From Vibrio rarus (GTDB taxonomy: Bacteria > Pseudomonadota > Gammaproteobacteria > Enterobacterales > Vibrionaceae), in NCBI RefSeq assembly GCF_024347075.1, contig NZ_AP024901.1, forward strand, positions 558,001 through 622,000: 64,000 nucleotides of DNA, given 5' to 3'. The position numbers were made by a program, and so were the translations under genes. Of this stretch, positions 7,612-15,295 are shown piece by piece. The notes beneath the pieces were generated by a model that was not told where the DNA came from, did no database searches, and worked only from the letters and a program-made list of their open reading frames with translations. The first letter of the stretch is position 1; every line of letters starts with the position of its first letter.

Positions 7612-8832
7612 ATGAGCTTTTTCAAGGTAATAAAAAATGATTCAGACCATCAAGCGGCATTATCACGTCTAATGGACCTGATGAATCATGACTATACCGA
7701 AGGCACAACAGGGTCTGATGAACTTGAAGTATTAGGAGTTCTAATTGAACAATATGAATCAAACACATTTCCAATTGAACTGCCTACACCACTAGAAGCC
7801 GTAAAGTTTGAAATGGATCAAAGAGAACTGAGCCGTAAAGATATGCAAGCATACTTTGGGCCTGCATCTCGAGTATCAGAAATATTAAATGGCAAACGCG
7901 CAATGAGCGCTGAAATGCTACGTAAACTGCATCATGGTCTGGGTATTTCTGGAGAAGTCTTACTTCAAGAGCAATCGGAATTAAATCTGAGCCAACCAGA
8001 AATTCAATATGCGAAGTTCCCATTACGCCAAATGTCAGATAATGGTTACTTTACTGACAGCAAGCATCATGTATCAAGTGCTTTAAAAGACCTAAAAGAG
8101 TACGCGGAAGATTTAGTAAAACCACTACTTGATAGTTTTGGTGTTATTCCTGAGAGAGCACTTTTAAAAACAGCTGTTCATGGCAACTCAGCTAAAGCAA
8201 TGGATCCAAACGCGCTATCTGCTTGGTTTGCTATTGTCCATAAAAAATCGCTCGATGAAAGACTAGAGTGTAAATATGAAAAATCCCTACTAACTGATGA
8301 TTTTATGAAGCAACTGGCTTCACTATCAACTCTTAACAATGGTGCTCCATTAGCAAAAGAAAAGCTCAATAATATAGGTATTCATCTAGTAATAGAGAAG
8401 CACCTTCCAAAGACCTATCTTGATGGTGCAGCTTTTATGTCGAAAAACAACCATCCAATAATTGCTTTAACACTTCGATACGACAGAGAAGATAACTTCT
8501 GGTTTACCTTAATGCACGAGCTGTATCACGTTAAACTGCACCTGAACAAAGACGAGGTATTTTATGATGATACCGAACAGCATGCTTTGGAATTAGACAG
8601 CATGGAGAAAGAAGCTGATGATTCAGCCAGAGAAACGCTTATTCCTTCGAGCTTATGGAGAGAAATAAAACCAGCTTTAGTGTCTCCTGCACACGTTCAG
8701 TATCAAGCAAAGCTAGCTAATAGATCACCTTCAATTTTGGCTGGAAGATTCCGGAAAGAAGATGGCAACTACAGGACATTCGCAAGATTGATTGGGCAGG
8801 GAGAGGTAAGAAAGCACTTTAAATTCACATAA
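7612..8832 (+). CDS. HigA-type XRE antitoxin fused to ImmA/IrrE-like metalloprotease domain
   Basis: A 406-residue protein. Residues about 55-120 resemble HigA ('LEAVKFEMDQRELSRKDMQAYFGPASRVSEILNGKRAMSAEMLRKL'), an XRE helix-turn-helix that binds DNA and neutralises the toxin. Residues about 255-400 form an ImmA/IrrE-type domain with zinc motif HELYH (302-306) and a downstream Glu in MEKEADDSA (about 334) as likely third ligand. Ordinary HigA is about 100-130 residues, so the antitoxin has gained a protease-like module. This could couple toxin release to self-cleavage or to a damage signal, but that is inference. All zinc-ligand positions are present, so activity is plausible. Confidence 0.85.
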   Translation: MSFFKVIKNDSDHQAALSRLMDLMNHDYTEGTTGSDELEVLGVLIEQYESNTFPIELPTPLEAVKFEMDQRELSRKDMQAYFGPASRVSEILNGKRAMSAEMLRKLHHGLGISGEVLLQEQSELNLSQPEIQYAKFPLRQMSDNGYFTDSKHHVSSALKDLKEYAEDLVKPLLDSFGVIPERALLKTAVHGNSAKAMDPNALSAWFAIVHKKSLDERLECKYEKSLLTDDFMKQLASLSTLNNGAPLAKEKLNNIGIHLVIEKHLPKTYLDGAAFMSKNNHPIIALTLRYDREDNFWFTLMHELYHVKLHLNKDEVFYDDTEQHALELDSMEKEADDSARETLIPSSLWREIKPALVSPAHVQYQAKLANRSPSILAGRFRKEDGNYRTFARLIGQGEVRKHFKFT

Positions 8833-8840
8833 AAGTAAAA

Positions 8841-8866
8841 AACCCCATCCTTAAAAGGACAGGGTT
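8841..8866 (+). terminator. Hairpin after higBA
   Basis: AACCCCATCCTT / AAGGACAGGGTT pair with a 2-bp internal mismatch, 8 bp after the stop codon. The tail is ATTAACG, not a good U-tract, so termination may be inefficient. Confidence 0.45.
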
Positions 8867-9029
8867 ATTAACGTCTTAGTTCATGTTGACGCATAAACAA
8901 AGACATAACATCAACGAGAGAACCCGAAGTTGCTATAATTTACAAGCAATAAAATTATAGACCTTTTGCTCATATTGAACAAGGCATTATGCCCGGGTGG
9001 CCTCTCATAATAAAAATAGAGGTGCCATT

Positions 9030-9167
9030 ATGGCTACTACAACATGTCAGCACTGCGGCAATATTTGCAGTATTATCTTTCGTCGTTCGCGCACTGTGAA
9101 TGGGAAAACAATCTACTCTAAAGGGCGACCTTTTCCTATTCCAATCTGTGATTGCCAAAAGAAATAA
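9030..9167 (+). CDS. Small Cys-rich protein, possible zinc ribbon
   Basis: A 45-codon ORF at ATG 9030 with an AGAGG ribosome-binding site 5-6 bp upstream. The product has CQHCGNIC near the N-terminus and CDC near the C-terminus, enough cysteines for one structural zinc. It is basic in the middle (FRRSRTVNGK). The ribosome-binding site is partly matched by an upstream CCTCT that could form a short hairpin. No family recognised. It is convergent with the DGR-relic genes on the other strand. Confidence 0.45.
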   Translation: MATTTCQHCGNICSIIFRRSRTVNGKTIYSKGRPFPIPICDCQKK

Positions 9168-9175
9168 CAAGCAAC

Positions 9176-9319
9176 CTAGTCCCTAGCGTAAGTTAGGGGC
9201 TTAATTTCAGCCCCCAACACATGCCGTTCATATTTTGGAAATTGCAATATTGCACCATAACCATACTCAAGCATGGCTCGTATCTTCTCATCAAGAATAA
9301 GAGCGGGTGTATCATTCAT
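9176..9319 (-). pseudogene. Stub resembling DGR accessory protein Avd
   Basis: A 47-codon ORF (ATG 9319) with a GGATAA Shine-Dalgarno-like site. Its middle, LEYGYGAILQFPKYERHVLGAEI, has the helix-turn pattern FPKxERxxLGxxI seen in four-helix-bundle Avd proteins of diversity-generating retroelements. Avd proteins are normally about 110-130 residues, so this would be only the first helices. It begins 50 bp after the variable-protein gene on the same strand, exactly where avd sits in DGR cassettes. No template repeat or reverse transcriptase follows. Assignment rests on motif and position together. Confidence 0.5.
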
Positions 9320-9368
9320 TATTTATCCAAATCTGTGCTATCGCACTGCAAGCAAAGAGCATGAGACA

Positions 9369-10289
9369 TTACTCAAAGAAAGCGGGACGAAAGCCGATGC
9401 TACTGTCCGAGCTCAAGCGCGAAGCGTTGAAGTGAAGCGCCCCAAGCCCTGCACTAGACGCGTAGGCCCAGTAGCCACCGCGAATCGGAAGACGCTCGCC
9501 ATAATTTCGCATGTACAACGCCCCCAAGTCTTGAGGTTTAGCGGAAAACTCAATGAGGAGACGCCGCAACAGTAAGTTTGGTGTGTAAGAATTTGATAGC
9601 GTGACATCTGCAATCAATTTATGACGAGATGCTCCAGAATTACTGCTATCACCAGCAACACCATCTCTAATAGTAACTTTATCGGAAAGCGTTATATCAG
9701 CAACAGCATCAAGAAATGCCTCCTGTGATATCCAATTCGCCTCATCTACTGAAGGGTCATTATCTGCCGTCGATATTATTAGACCATCGACTAGCTTAAG
9801 CTGATCTACCCACTCCAAAACATTGCCGACCAAGTCGCATATTCCAGCGACAGTCCCGTCGTGATTCCATGAAGAGGGACCTGAACCTGTATTGCTTCTC
9901 CCTATGCCAGTATTGGTCCCGGGAGTTTCACCGTCCCCACGAATGGCGGTTTCAAAGTGTTCTTCATGAGATTGTCCGTAATGCGTATTCCCTCTCGGGA
10001 CTGAGTTGTTAGCTATAGACCATAATGCTGCAGCTGCCCATTCATGACCCGACGTTAAATGCCAGCCGGAGCCTTTATCAGTGCATGCTTTTTTTGCGGT
10101 ATCATAATCAACATAAGTCCACGGCTGTACGTCGGGAATGACAGAGCAAGTACCACCAGTTCCGTGACTAGCAATATACTTGGCATACCAAAATCGCTTG
10201 ATAGGCTTGCCATTTACAATAAATGCAGGGTGTAATCCAGTGCCAAGATCTAAATCCGCTCCTGTTCTAGTTTTGATTGCAGCTGATAT
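9369..10289 (-). pseudogene. DGR-type variable protein (FGE/C-type-lectin fold), 5' end removed by IS3
   Basis: An open frame of 306 codons runs from the IS3 boundary at 10289 to a stop at 9369, without its start. Seen: SGHEWAAAALWS, CDLVGNVLEWVD (the GNVxEW motif of formylglycine-enzyme-like folds) and the C-terminal block RGGYWAYASSAGLGALHF...SIGFRPAFF. That block matches the variable region of DGR target proteins (GGxW...AGxxAL...R...IGFR), in which scattered residues are diversified by adenine mutagenesis and displayed on a lectin-like surface. Such proteins are often phage tail tips or surface adhesins. The gene cannot be expressed from its own start here. A non-DGR FGE-like tail protein is the alternative. 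Confidence 0.65.
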
Positions 10290-10319
10290 TGATCTGCTCC
10301 AGTCAGACTGGACACCGCA

Positions 10320-11171
10320 TTAAGCGACATATTGTGTTTCAAAGTTAACTGGGCTTACATACCCAAGAGCACTGTGCCTTCTTGTTCGATTATAATCAAC
10401 TTCGATATATTCAAAAAGTGCTTGGCGCATCTCTTCTCGCGTCATTATCGGCTCGTATTGGACGGCTTCTACTTTCATTGAGTGGAAAAAGCTTTCAACA
10501 CATGCGTTATCCCAGCAATTCCCCTTCCTACTCATACTTTGTTTTAGATTATGAGCTGAGATTAAGTCTCTGTAGTCTTTTGAACAATATTGACTACCTC
10601 TATCACTATGGATAATCACCCCTTCGGGCATGCCTCTACGGAACAATGCCATTGATAGCGCATCACAGACCAGATTCGCGGTCATTCTGGTGCCCATTGA
10701 CCAACCAACTACTTGCCGTGAGTACAAGTCGATAACAACCGCTAAATACATCCAACCTTCGCTTGTCGCTAGATAGGTAATATCTCCAGCCCATTTTTGG
10801 TTTGGTGCTGTCGCATTAAAGTCTTGCTCAAGCAAGTTCGAGGCAATAGGAAGCCTATGCTTACTGTCTGTTGTACATTTGAACTTACGGGCGGCCTTCG
10901 CGATTAAGCTCTGACGTTTCATGCTCGCGGCAATGGTTTTTACATCGTGCTTATTACCATTTGCCTCAAGTTCTTTTTGAATACGCCTTGCACCATCGCG
11001 TTCTTTTTTATCATCAAAGACTTCTCTAACTTTGCTATCAAGCTGCTTTCGGTGCTCGTTGCGTTGAGTGACTTTATGGCGATTATCAATCCAATAATAA
11101 AACCCACTTCGAGAAACCCCAAACACCTTAACCATACGGACAACTCTATACTGCATAAGGTGTTCGAGCAT
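10320..11171 (-). CDS. IS3-family transposase OrfB (DDE integrase core)
   Basis: A 283-residue protein with an N-terminal HTH_21-like region ('VVRMVKVFGVSRSGFYYW') and a retroviral-integrase-type core. The acidic triad is visible in WAGDITYLATSEGWMYLAVVIDLYSR, VIIHSDRGSQYCS and DNACVESFFHSMK. It is complete and probably functional as the OrfAB fusion. The ATG at 11171 is within a longer open frame that reaches back to the slippery site, so the natural product is the frameshift fusion. Confidence 0.88.
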   Translation of the reverse strand: MLEHLMQYRVVRMVKVFGVSRSGFYYWIDNRHKVTQRNEHRKQLDSKVREVFDDKKERDGARRIQKELEANGNKHDVKTIAASMKRQSLIAKAARKFKCTTDSKHRLPIASNLLEQDFNATAPNQKWAGDITYLATSEGWMYLAVVIDLYSRQVVGWSMGTRMTANLVCDALSMALFRRGMPEGVIIHSDRGSQYCSKDYRDLISAHNLKQSMSRKGNCWDNACVESFFHSMKVEAVQYEPIMTREEMRQALFEYIEVDYNRTRRHSALGYVSPVNFETQYVA

Positions 11172-11185
11172 AAACTCATAACAAT

Positions 11186-11470
11186 CTACTTTAGATTTTT
11201 CGCGAAGTAGGTGGCGGCCTTTTTTACAATATCTAGCTCTTCAGTTTGCTCAGCCAGTAATCGTTTGAGTTTGGCATTTTCAGTGGCGAGTTCTCTTTCT
11301 CTATCGCTGATTTTCGCGTCTTTTTTGACGGCTTTACGCCATCCATAGATTTGAGATTCATGTAACGATAGTTGTCGTGCGGCAGCAGCGACACCGACTT
11401 TATCTGCTAATTTAAGCGCTTCGGCTTTGAATTCAAGAGCATGTTTGATTCGTGTTTTTTTAGTTGTCAT
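11186..11470 (-). CDS. IS3-family transposase OrfA
   Basis: A 94-residue protein: helix-turn-helix ('FKAEALKLADKVGVAAAARQLSLHESQIYGWRK') followed by a leucine-zipper-like coiled coil ('ERELATENAKLKRLLAEQTEELDIVKK'). OrfA binds the element's ends and, by -1 frameshifting, is fused to OrfB to make the active enzyme. The slippery heptamer A_AAA_AAG lies in codons VKKA near the end (plus-strand 11219-11225). Confidence 0.85.
   Translation of the reverse strand: MTTKKTRIKHALEFKAEALKLADKVGVAAAARQLSLHESQIYGWRKAVKKDAKISDRERELATENAKLKRLLAEQTEELDIVKKAATYFAKNLK
11219..11225 (-). promoter_or_regulatory. Programmed -1 frameshift site A_AAA_AAG of IS3
   Basis: On the minus strand the sequence GT-A-AAA-AAG-GCC is in frame for the canonical heptamer. 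A -1 shift reads on as GRHLLREKSKVDCYEF and joins the OrfB frame without a stop, producing the OrfAB fusion transposase. Confidence 0.8.
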
Positions 11471-11547
11471 TGTTCACCTCGTTAGTGATTATACTCACTT
11501 AACTCAGTGTCCAAAACTTCTGGAGCAGATCAAAATTCAGGTCTATG

Positions 11548-11570
11548 AAGCTTCTGGACAGAAGCTTTTT
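11548..11570 (+). terminator. Intrinsic terminator-like hairpin
   Basis: A near-perfect self-complementary stem AAGCTTCTG / CAGAAGCTT with a tiny loop, followed by five T. No plus-strand gene ends immediately upstream, so it probably belonged to a gene replaced by the IS3 insertion. Confidence 0.45.
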
Positions 11571-11767
11571 CTAATTTAGTAAGTGATGCATTATCTCAGA
11601 TATGGGGGATACATCAGAAGAGCACGACCTTAGAGGCTAAGTTCATTAGTCACTGATGAGAAGTGAAAAAGCCCACCAGCAGGACTTTTGTTGCAAGTTG
11701 CCACATATGATGCAATGCGCTACAATTGGTATCAACAAACAAATGACCATCGACCAAGGTAATACAT

Positions 11768-12004
11768 ATGGCTACTACAAGCGTTAGACTTGATGAGAGC
11801 CTAGTAGATAGAGCTGCAACCATTGGAACAGCTTTAAATCGAACGACCCCCAAGCAAATTGAGCATTGGGCGAAAATAGGCAAGATCATGGAGGATAACC
11901 CTGACTTAACCTACGAGTTCGTACTGCAGGCAATCATCGCTAAAGCCGAATTAGAGCACGGGAATACGACCTCTTATGAATTTAGCGAAAGTAACAAAGA
12001 TTGA
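11768..12004 (+). CDS. ParD-like antitoxin
   Basis: A 78-residue protein that opens with the ribbon-helix-helix pattern TTSVRLDESLVDRAATIGTALNRTTPKQIEHWAKIGKIMEDNPDLTYEFVLQAI, matching the ParD-like (DUF3423) antitoxin group. AAGG lies about 8 bp before ATG 11768. The gene overlaps the toxin gene by 29 bp, so translation is tightly coupled. It would bind the toxin and repress its own promoter. Confidence 0.8.
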   Translation: MATTSVRLDESLVDRAATIGTALNRTTPKQIEHWAKIGKIMEDNPDLTYEFVLQAIIAKAELEHGNTTSYEFSESNKD

Positions 12005-12278
12005 GCAAACTACGACATTTGCCAAGACCGTAAAAAAGCTACACAAAAACCAGAAACAAGATCTAGATAAAGCAGTGAAAGAGGTTATAGAAAACCCTTT
12101 TATTGGCGTGATGAAGAAAGGCGATTTGTCTTTTCTTAGGGTGCACAAGTTTAAGATGAACAAGCAGCTCACCTTGCTTGGGTACAACTACGATGAAGAC
12201 GGGACGTTAGTCCTGACCTTATTGGCGTTGGGCAGTCATGAAAACTTTTATCGAGATGCATCCAGAACATTTAGATAA
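11976..12278 (+). CDS. RelE/ParE-family toxin
   Basis: A 100-residue RelE/ParE superfamily protein. N-terminal helices ('TTFAKTVKKLHKNQKQDLDKAVKEVIENPFIG') precede a beta-sheet ('DLSFLRVHKFKMNKQLTLLGYNYDEDGTLVLTLLALGSHENFYRD'), the family's usual order. The C-terminal SHENFY is typical of the chromosomal relE-like set paired with ParD-like antitoxins. These toxins act on translating ribosomes or gyrase; which one applies cannot be told here. A strong terminator follows 3 bp after the stop, so the pair is a self-contained unit. Confidence 0.85.
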   Translation: MNLAKVTKIEQTTTFAKTVKKLHKNQKQDLDKAVKEVIENPFIGVMKKGDLSFLRVHKFKMNKQLTLLGYNYDEDGTLVLTLLALGSHENFYRDASRTFR

Positions 12279-12280
12279 CC

Positions 12281-12308
12281 AAAGCCTCGCCAAACGCGAG
12301 GCTTTTTT
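12281..12308 (+). terminator. Strong intrinsic terminator after the ParD-like/RelE pair
   Basis: A perfect 10-bp stem (AAAGCCTCGC / GCGAGGCTTT) with a 5-nt loop and six T directly after the toxin gene. Confidence 0.85.
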
Positions 12309-12505
12309 GTGCCCCTCAAACACCTACAAACTGATCGAAAAAGAGCTTAAGGTTAGCTAACGCTGAAGGAAAGGTGGAATCTACTCCCGTGATACATCAC
12401 GGGGATTAACAGCATGAGAAGAGTGGATAAGTTTTAGTATGGTAAAAACCCATGAACAGGGTGTGAATGAGTAAAAGGTCTAGCCAATAATGGAGCACTT
12501 TCGAG

Positions 12506-13168
12506 TTAGAGACTGCCATCGCTTGATAATCGACGATCAAAGCGCTCCACAGCTAAGACTCGCATATCGTTGGCGACCAAAAGGTCGCAGTGAGCGGTGG
12601 GTAACTCCCCTATCGGCAACTTAATGATGTGAGTGGTAGGTGTTAGCCCTTTAGGAATATTCCAACAACCGTTATGCCAAAGCAGCGCGGTCTTTTCTTG
12701 CTGACCCGCAATCGAGATTCGAAAGTCGTCCTGTTCATCAATCATGCCCAACGGTGCATCCGAGAGATAACCTTTCAAAACCGCTTCTACCTCATCATCA
12801 GTCAGCGGTTTAGCATCAATGATCGTATGGTCAGGGATGGGCTCATCTTCTGGCAATAAAGTGATCGCTCCTACTGCGTCTCGTCCCACCTTTGCTAACA
12901 GATCGAAGGGTTGTGTGGTCGAGGCTTGGTGACGCGCCACAATTCTATCGCGTACTGCTGGGTTGTCAGGTAAGAGGTTGTCAAAAAAGTTGAAAACTTC
13001 ATCACCCTCAAAGCGGTCGCTTCGCAATGGTAACGACAGAGAGATTGGGCGACGACCTCGTTGTGTCAACCACGTCTCACTGTAGACAAACGAATGAGCA
13101 CCATTACTCGCCTTACTTAACGTGCCAACGCGCAGACCGTTCATCAAAACAGTCAGGTTGCTCACCAT
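12506..13168 (-). pseudogene. HipA kinase, C-terminally truncated (second hip locus)
   Basis: The first 220 residues of a classical E. coli-type HipA of about 440: N-terminal subdomain, then RISIAGQQEKTALL (regulatory Ser about 152), IPKGLTPTTHIIKLP (ATP-binding region) and AVERFDRR. The frame stops just after this with TAA, so the catalytic Asp and the NxDxHxKN loop are absent. No remaining C-terminal sequence is visible in 12309-12505. It cannot be an active kinase. The ATG overlaps the hipB stop by 7 bp. The surviving repressor could still bind its operators. Confidence 0.85.
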
Positions 13169-13416
13169 TCCAAGTCCTCACCACTCAGGTTGGATTCAGA
13201 GGTAGCCCCTTTAGGAAGAATGTGCACCTCAAGGCCCAGTGAGTTCAGTAACTTGAATACGGTTTCTATAGAGGTAGTGTCCTGTTTATTTTCAAACTCG
13301 GACACAGTGGCCTGGCGCATACCAACCTTGGCGGCCGCTTCACCTTGCGACACGCATTGCATTTTTCGCTGTTCCCGAACAAATGAAGCGAGCGCCTTAG
13401 GACTATTGACGTACAT
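13162..13416 (-). CDS. hipB: HipB-type XRE repressor (second hip locus)
   Basis: An 84-residue XRE protein ('LASFVREQRKMQCVSQGEAAAKVGMRQATVSEFENKQDTTSIETVFKLLNSLGLEVHIL'), close in layout to E. coli HipB. I start it at ATG 13416 because GGAAAGG lies just upstream; an in-frame ATG at 13449 would place an operator inside the coding sequence. Three TATAC-N8-GTATA boxes upstream match the known HipB operator form. Its partner kinase is truncated, so it may act as an orphan repressor. Confidence 0.85.
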   Translation of the reverse strand: MYVNSPKALASFVREQRKMQCVSQGEAAAKVGMRQATVSEFENKQDTTSIETVFKLLNSLGLEVHILPKGATSESNLSGEDLEW

Positions 13417-13425
13417 ATCCTTTCC

Positions 13426-13499
13426 TATACTGACTTGCGTATAAAACATAGTTTATACTCTAGTCAGTATATACCCTTTAATATACTAACTAGAGTATA
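13426..13499. promoter_or_regulatory. Three HipB operators TATAC-N8-GTATA at exact 28-bp spacing
   Basis: Boxes at 13426-13443, 13454-13471 and 13482-13499, all with perfect TATAC/GTATA arms and an 8-bp centre. The E. coli HipB box is TATCC-N8-GGATA, so only the inner arm base differs. The first box abuts the hipB Shine-Dalgarno sequence. Confidence 0.85.
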
Positions 13500-13514
13500 A
13501 GTGCCCTTTACACT

Positions 13515-14493
13515 GGCTTTGTTGCTTAAATTGATGGAACTAAATCTAGAAGCTACGATCTGATCAGCTACACCCATCAATCGTCGTAGCCTCATACCTA
13601 AACCTCGTTACAAAACAACTAACTGGAAGCAGTACAACAAAGCCTTAATCAATTGTGGTTCTCTGACCTTTTGGATTGATGAGAAAACGATAGCTGAGTG
13701 GAAACAAAACAAACAAGGCAAGCGTGGTAGACCTTGCCGATTCAGCGACTTAGCCATTACTACCGCACTGATGGTGAAACGCATTTTCTCTATGCCATTG
13801 AGAGCGCTACAAGGTTTCCTAGAATCTGTATTTAAGCTGGCTAACATCCCGCTTGTTTGCCCGCACTGCACCTGTATAAGCCGCCGAGCTAAGGACGTTG
13901 AGGTTTCATTTAAAACCAACACCAGAGGAGTAATACAACATCTAGCCATTGATGCCACTGCCTCAAGGTTTATGACGAGGATGAATGGAAGGTCAAGAAG
14001 CATGCTACTGATGGGAAGCGCAGGGTCTGGCGTAAACTGCATATTGCAGTAGATACCCGCGCTCACGAAATAGTCGCAGCAGGGCTGAGTTTATCTAACG
14101 TAACCGATGCCGAAGTGCTCCCCAACTGACTCAAGCAGACGCGTCGTAAAATAATTGAAATATCAGGTGATGGTGCTTATGGCACAAGGAATTGTCATGA
14201 TGCGATACGGATTAAGCGAGCGGTTGCGCTTATCCCACCACGAGAAGGGGCTGCATTCTGGGAGACACCCTCGCAATTTAGCAGTAGCTTGTCAAAAGCT
14301 CTACGGCTCCAACAAGAAGTGGAAAAAACGGTATGGCTATCACAAGCGCTCACTATCAGTGACAGCAATGTACCGAGTAAAACCATTGCTAGGTGGGAAA
14401 TTAAACCTAAGAAATTACAATGCTCAGGTTGTGATCAAAGCGCTGAACAAGCTTACAGGGCTTGGTATGCCTGAAACTCAGTATGTTGTTTAA
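13515..14493 (+). pseudogene. Decayed IS5-family element
   Basis: The left end is GGCTTTGTTGCTTAAATTGA, an IS5-type terminal repeat. The transposase then reads from about 13585 (KPRYKTTNWKQYNKALI...), through LMVKRIFSMPLRALQGF and HLAIDAT (first catalytic Asp). A base is missing at about 13964, shifting the frame. The sequence continues as KRRVWRKLHIAVD, meets an in-frame TGA at about 14128, continues EISGDGAYGTRN, and shifts again near 14265 before ending MPETQYVV at 14493. At least two frameshifts and one stop make it inactive. No right-end repeat was found. Confidence 0.8.
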
Positions 14494-14626
14494 GAGTTCG
14501 ATATGTGACCTTTGGCAAACATACTCTTTGTCTATCAGGTTTGCAAACTGTTCAGGAGTGTCAGAACTCCCCCTTTTACACTGTGCTTTTTAATTCTGTC
14601 CATTTTGACTCAGTATAGCCTTAGAC

Positions 14627-15295
14627 TCACTTTGGTTGTTTCAACACTTTTATATTTGCCGCCGCAAGATAGTCTTCACGAAATATTGCAGATTCCAACA
14701 TTTTCTCAGGCACCTTTAAACGCAGCACCGTTCCTGAACGAATCACCACTTTACTGACGGGGCTGTTGATAAAGGTGATATCACCCTTTTTTAGAGTTAT
14801 ACCTGCACCCAATATAGGCGTATTATTCACTCTCATTCCTTTGACTGTATCATAACCGAATACGGTCAAGCTTCTACCAAGGTGTGACAGGGTTTCTTTG
14901 AACTCAACTTCAACTAGCTTCTGTCTGGATTTTACGATCTTTTTCAAGTGCTCAACTTTGTCTTTGACTGAGGACGAAAAGACCCATTCTTTTATAATAG
15001 GCTCCCACTTTCCCCCTAATCGTAAACACTCTTTGTAGGTGAGCGCATTCTTTTTTCCAGCTTTCAGCGTACAGATCTCTATCGAGTCTTGCTCTGAGAG
15101 CGGAAGGGTAAGCCTGAACACTGCGTCATGAGCAAAGTGGACATACCTATCTGTGATCTCTTCGACATGAAGCCTGTGCTTACCTGCCGTTAGGTCCCTA
15201 CTGAAATCATCGATGATAATGCGACAATGACTTCTACCGTCAACTCTGCATCGAAAGTACCCTTCGCCTTCTTCAAGAACTTCGAAATCACGCAT
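14627..15295 (-). CDS. Hypothetical protein of a three-gene replication-like module
   Basis: A 222-residue protein that I do not recognise. It is soluble and strand-rich at the N-terminus ('GYFRCRVDGRSHCRIIIDDFSRDLTAGKHRLHVEEI'), with a central helical stretch ('SSVKDKVEHLKKIVKSRQKLVEVEFKETLSHLG') and a basic C-terminus. Its ATG overlaps the stop of the upstream gene by one base (TGATG), so the two are translationally coupled. The neighbours look loosely like phage O and P replication proteins, so a DNA-handling role is possible, but nothing in the sequence shows it. Confidence 0.5.
   Translation of the reverse strand: MRDFEVLEEGEGYFRCRVDGRSHCRIIIDDFSRDLTAGKHRLHVEEITDRYVHFAHDAVFRLTLPLSEQDSIEICTLKAGKKNALTYKECLRLGGKWEPIIKEWVFSSSVKDKVEHLKKIVKSRQKLVEVEFKETLSHLGRSLTVFGYDTVKGMRVNNTPILGAGITLKKGDITFINSPVSKVVIRSGTVLRLKVPEKMLESAIFREDYLAAANIKVLKQPK

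Larger units (their letters stand above)
10290..11532 (-). mobile_element. IS3-family insertion sequence
   Basis: About 1243 bp with terminal inverted repeats beginning TGATCTGCTCCAG at both ends, carrying orfA and orfB on the minus strand. It truncates the DGR-type variable protein gene at 10289. The flanks do not show a matching 3-4 bp duplication (TAT or ATT against AAA), so the right flank was probably changed by a later deletion or rearrangement. Confidence 0.82.

Noticed and set aside
9273..9575. Plus-strand 100-aa ORF across the end of the DGR-type variable protein
   Set aside because: Antisense to a frame with strong family motifs; no ribosome-binding site or recognisable domain.
8867..10289. 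A DGR template repeat and reverse transcriptase
   Set aside because: No second copy resembling the variable region and no reverse-transcriptase motifs (such as YADD) were found in the window.
10290..11532. Simple recent insertion of the IS3 element into an otherwise intact variable-protein gene
   Set aside because: The right flank shows no matching target duplication and no continuation of the gene's N-terminus, so there has been additional rearrangement.
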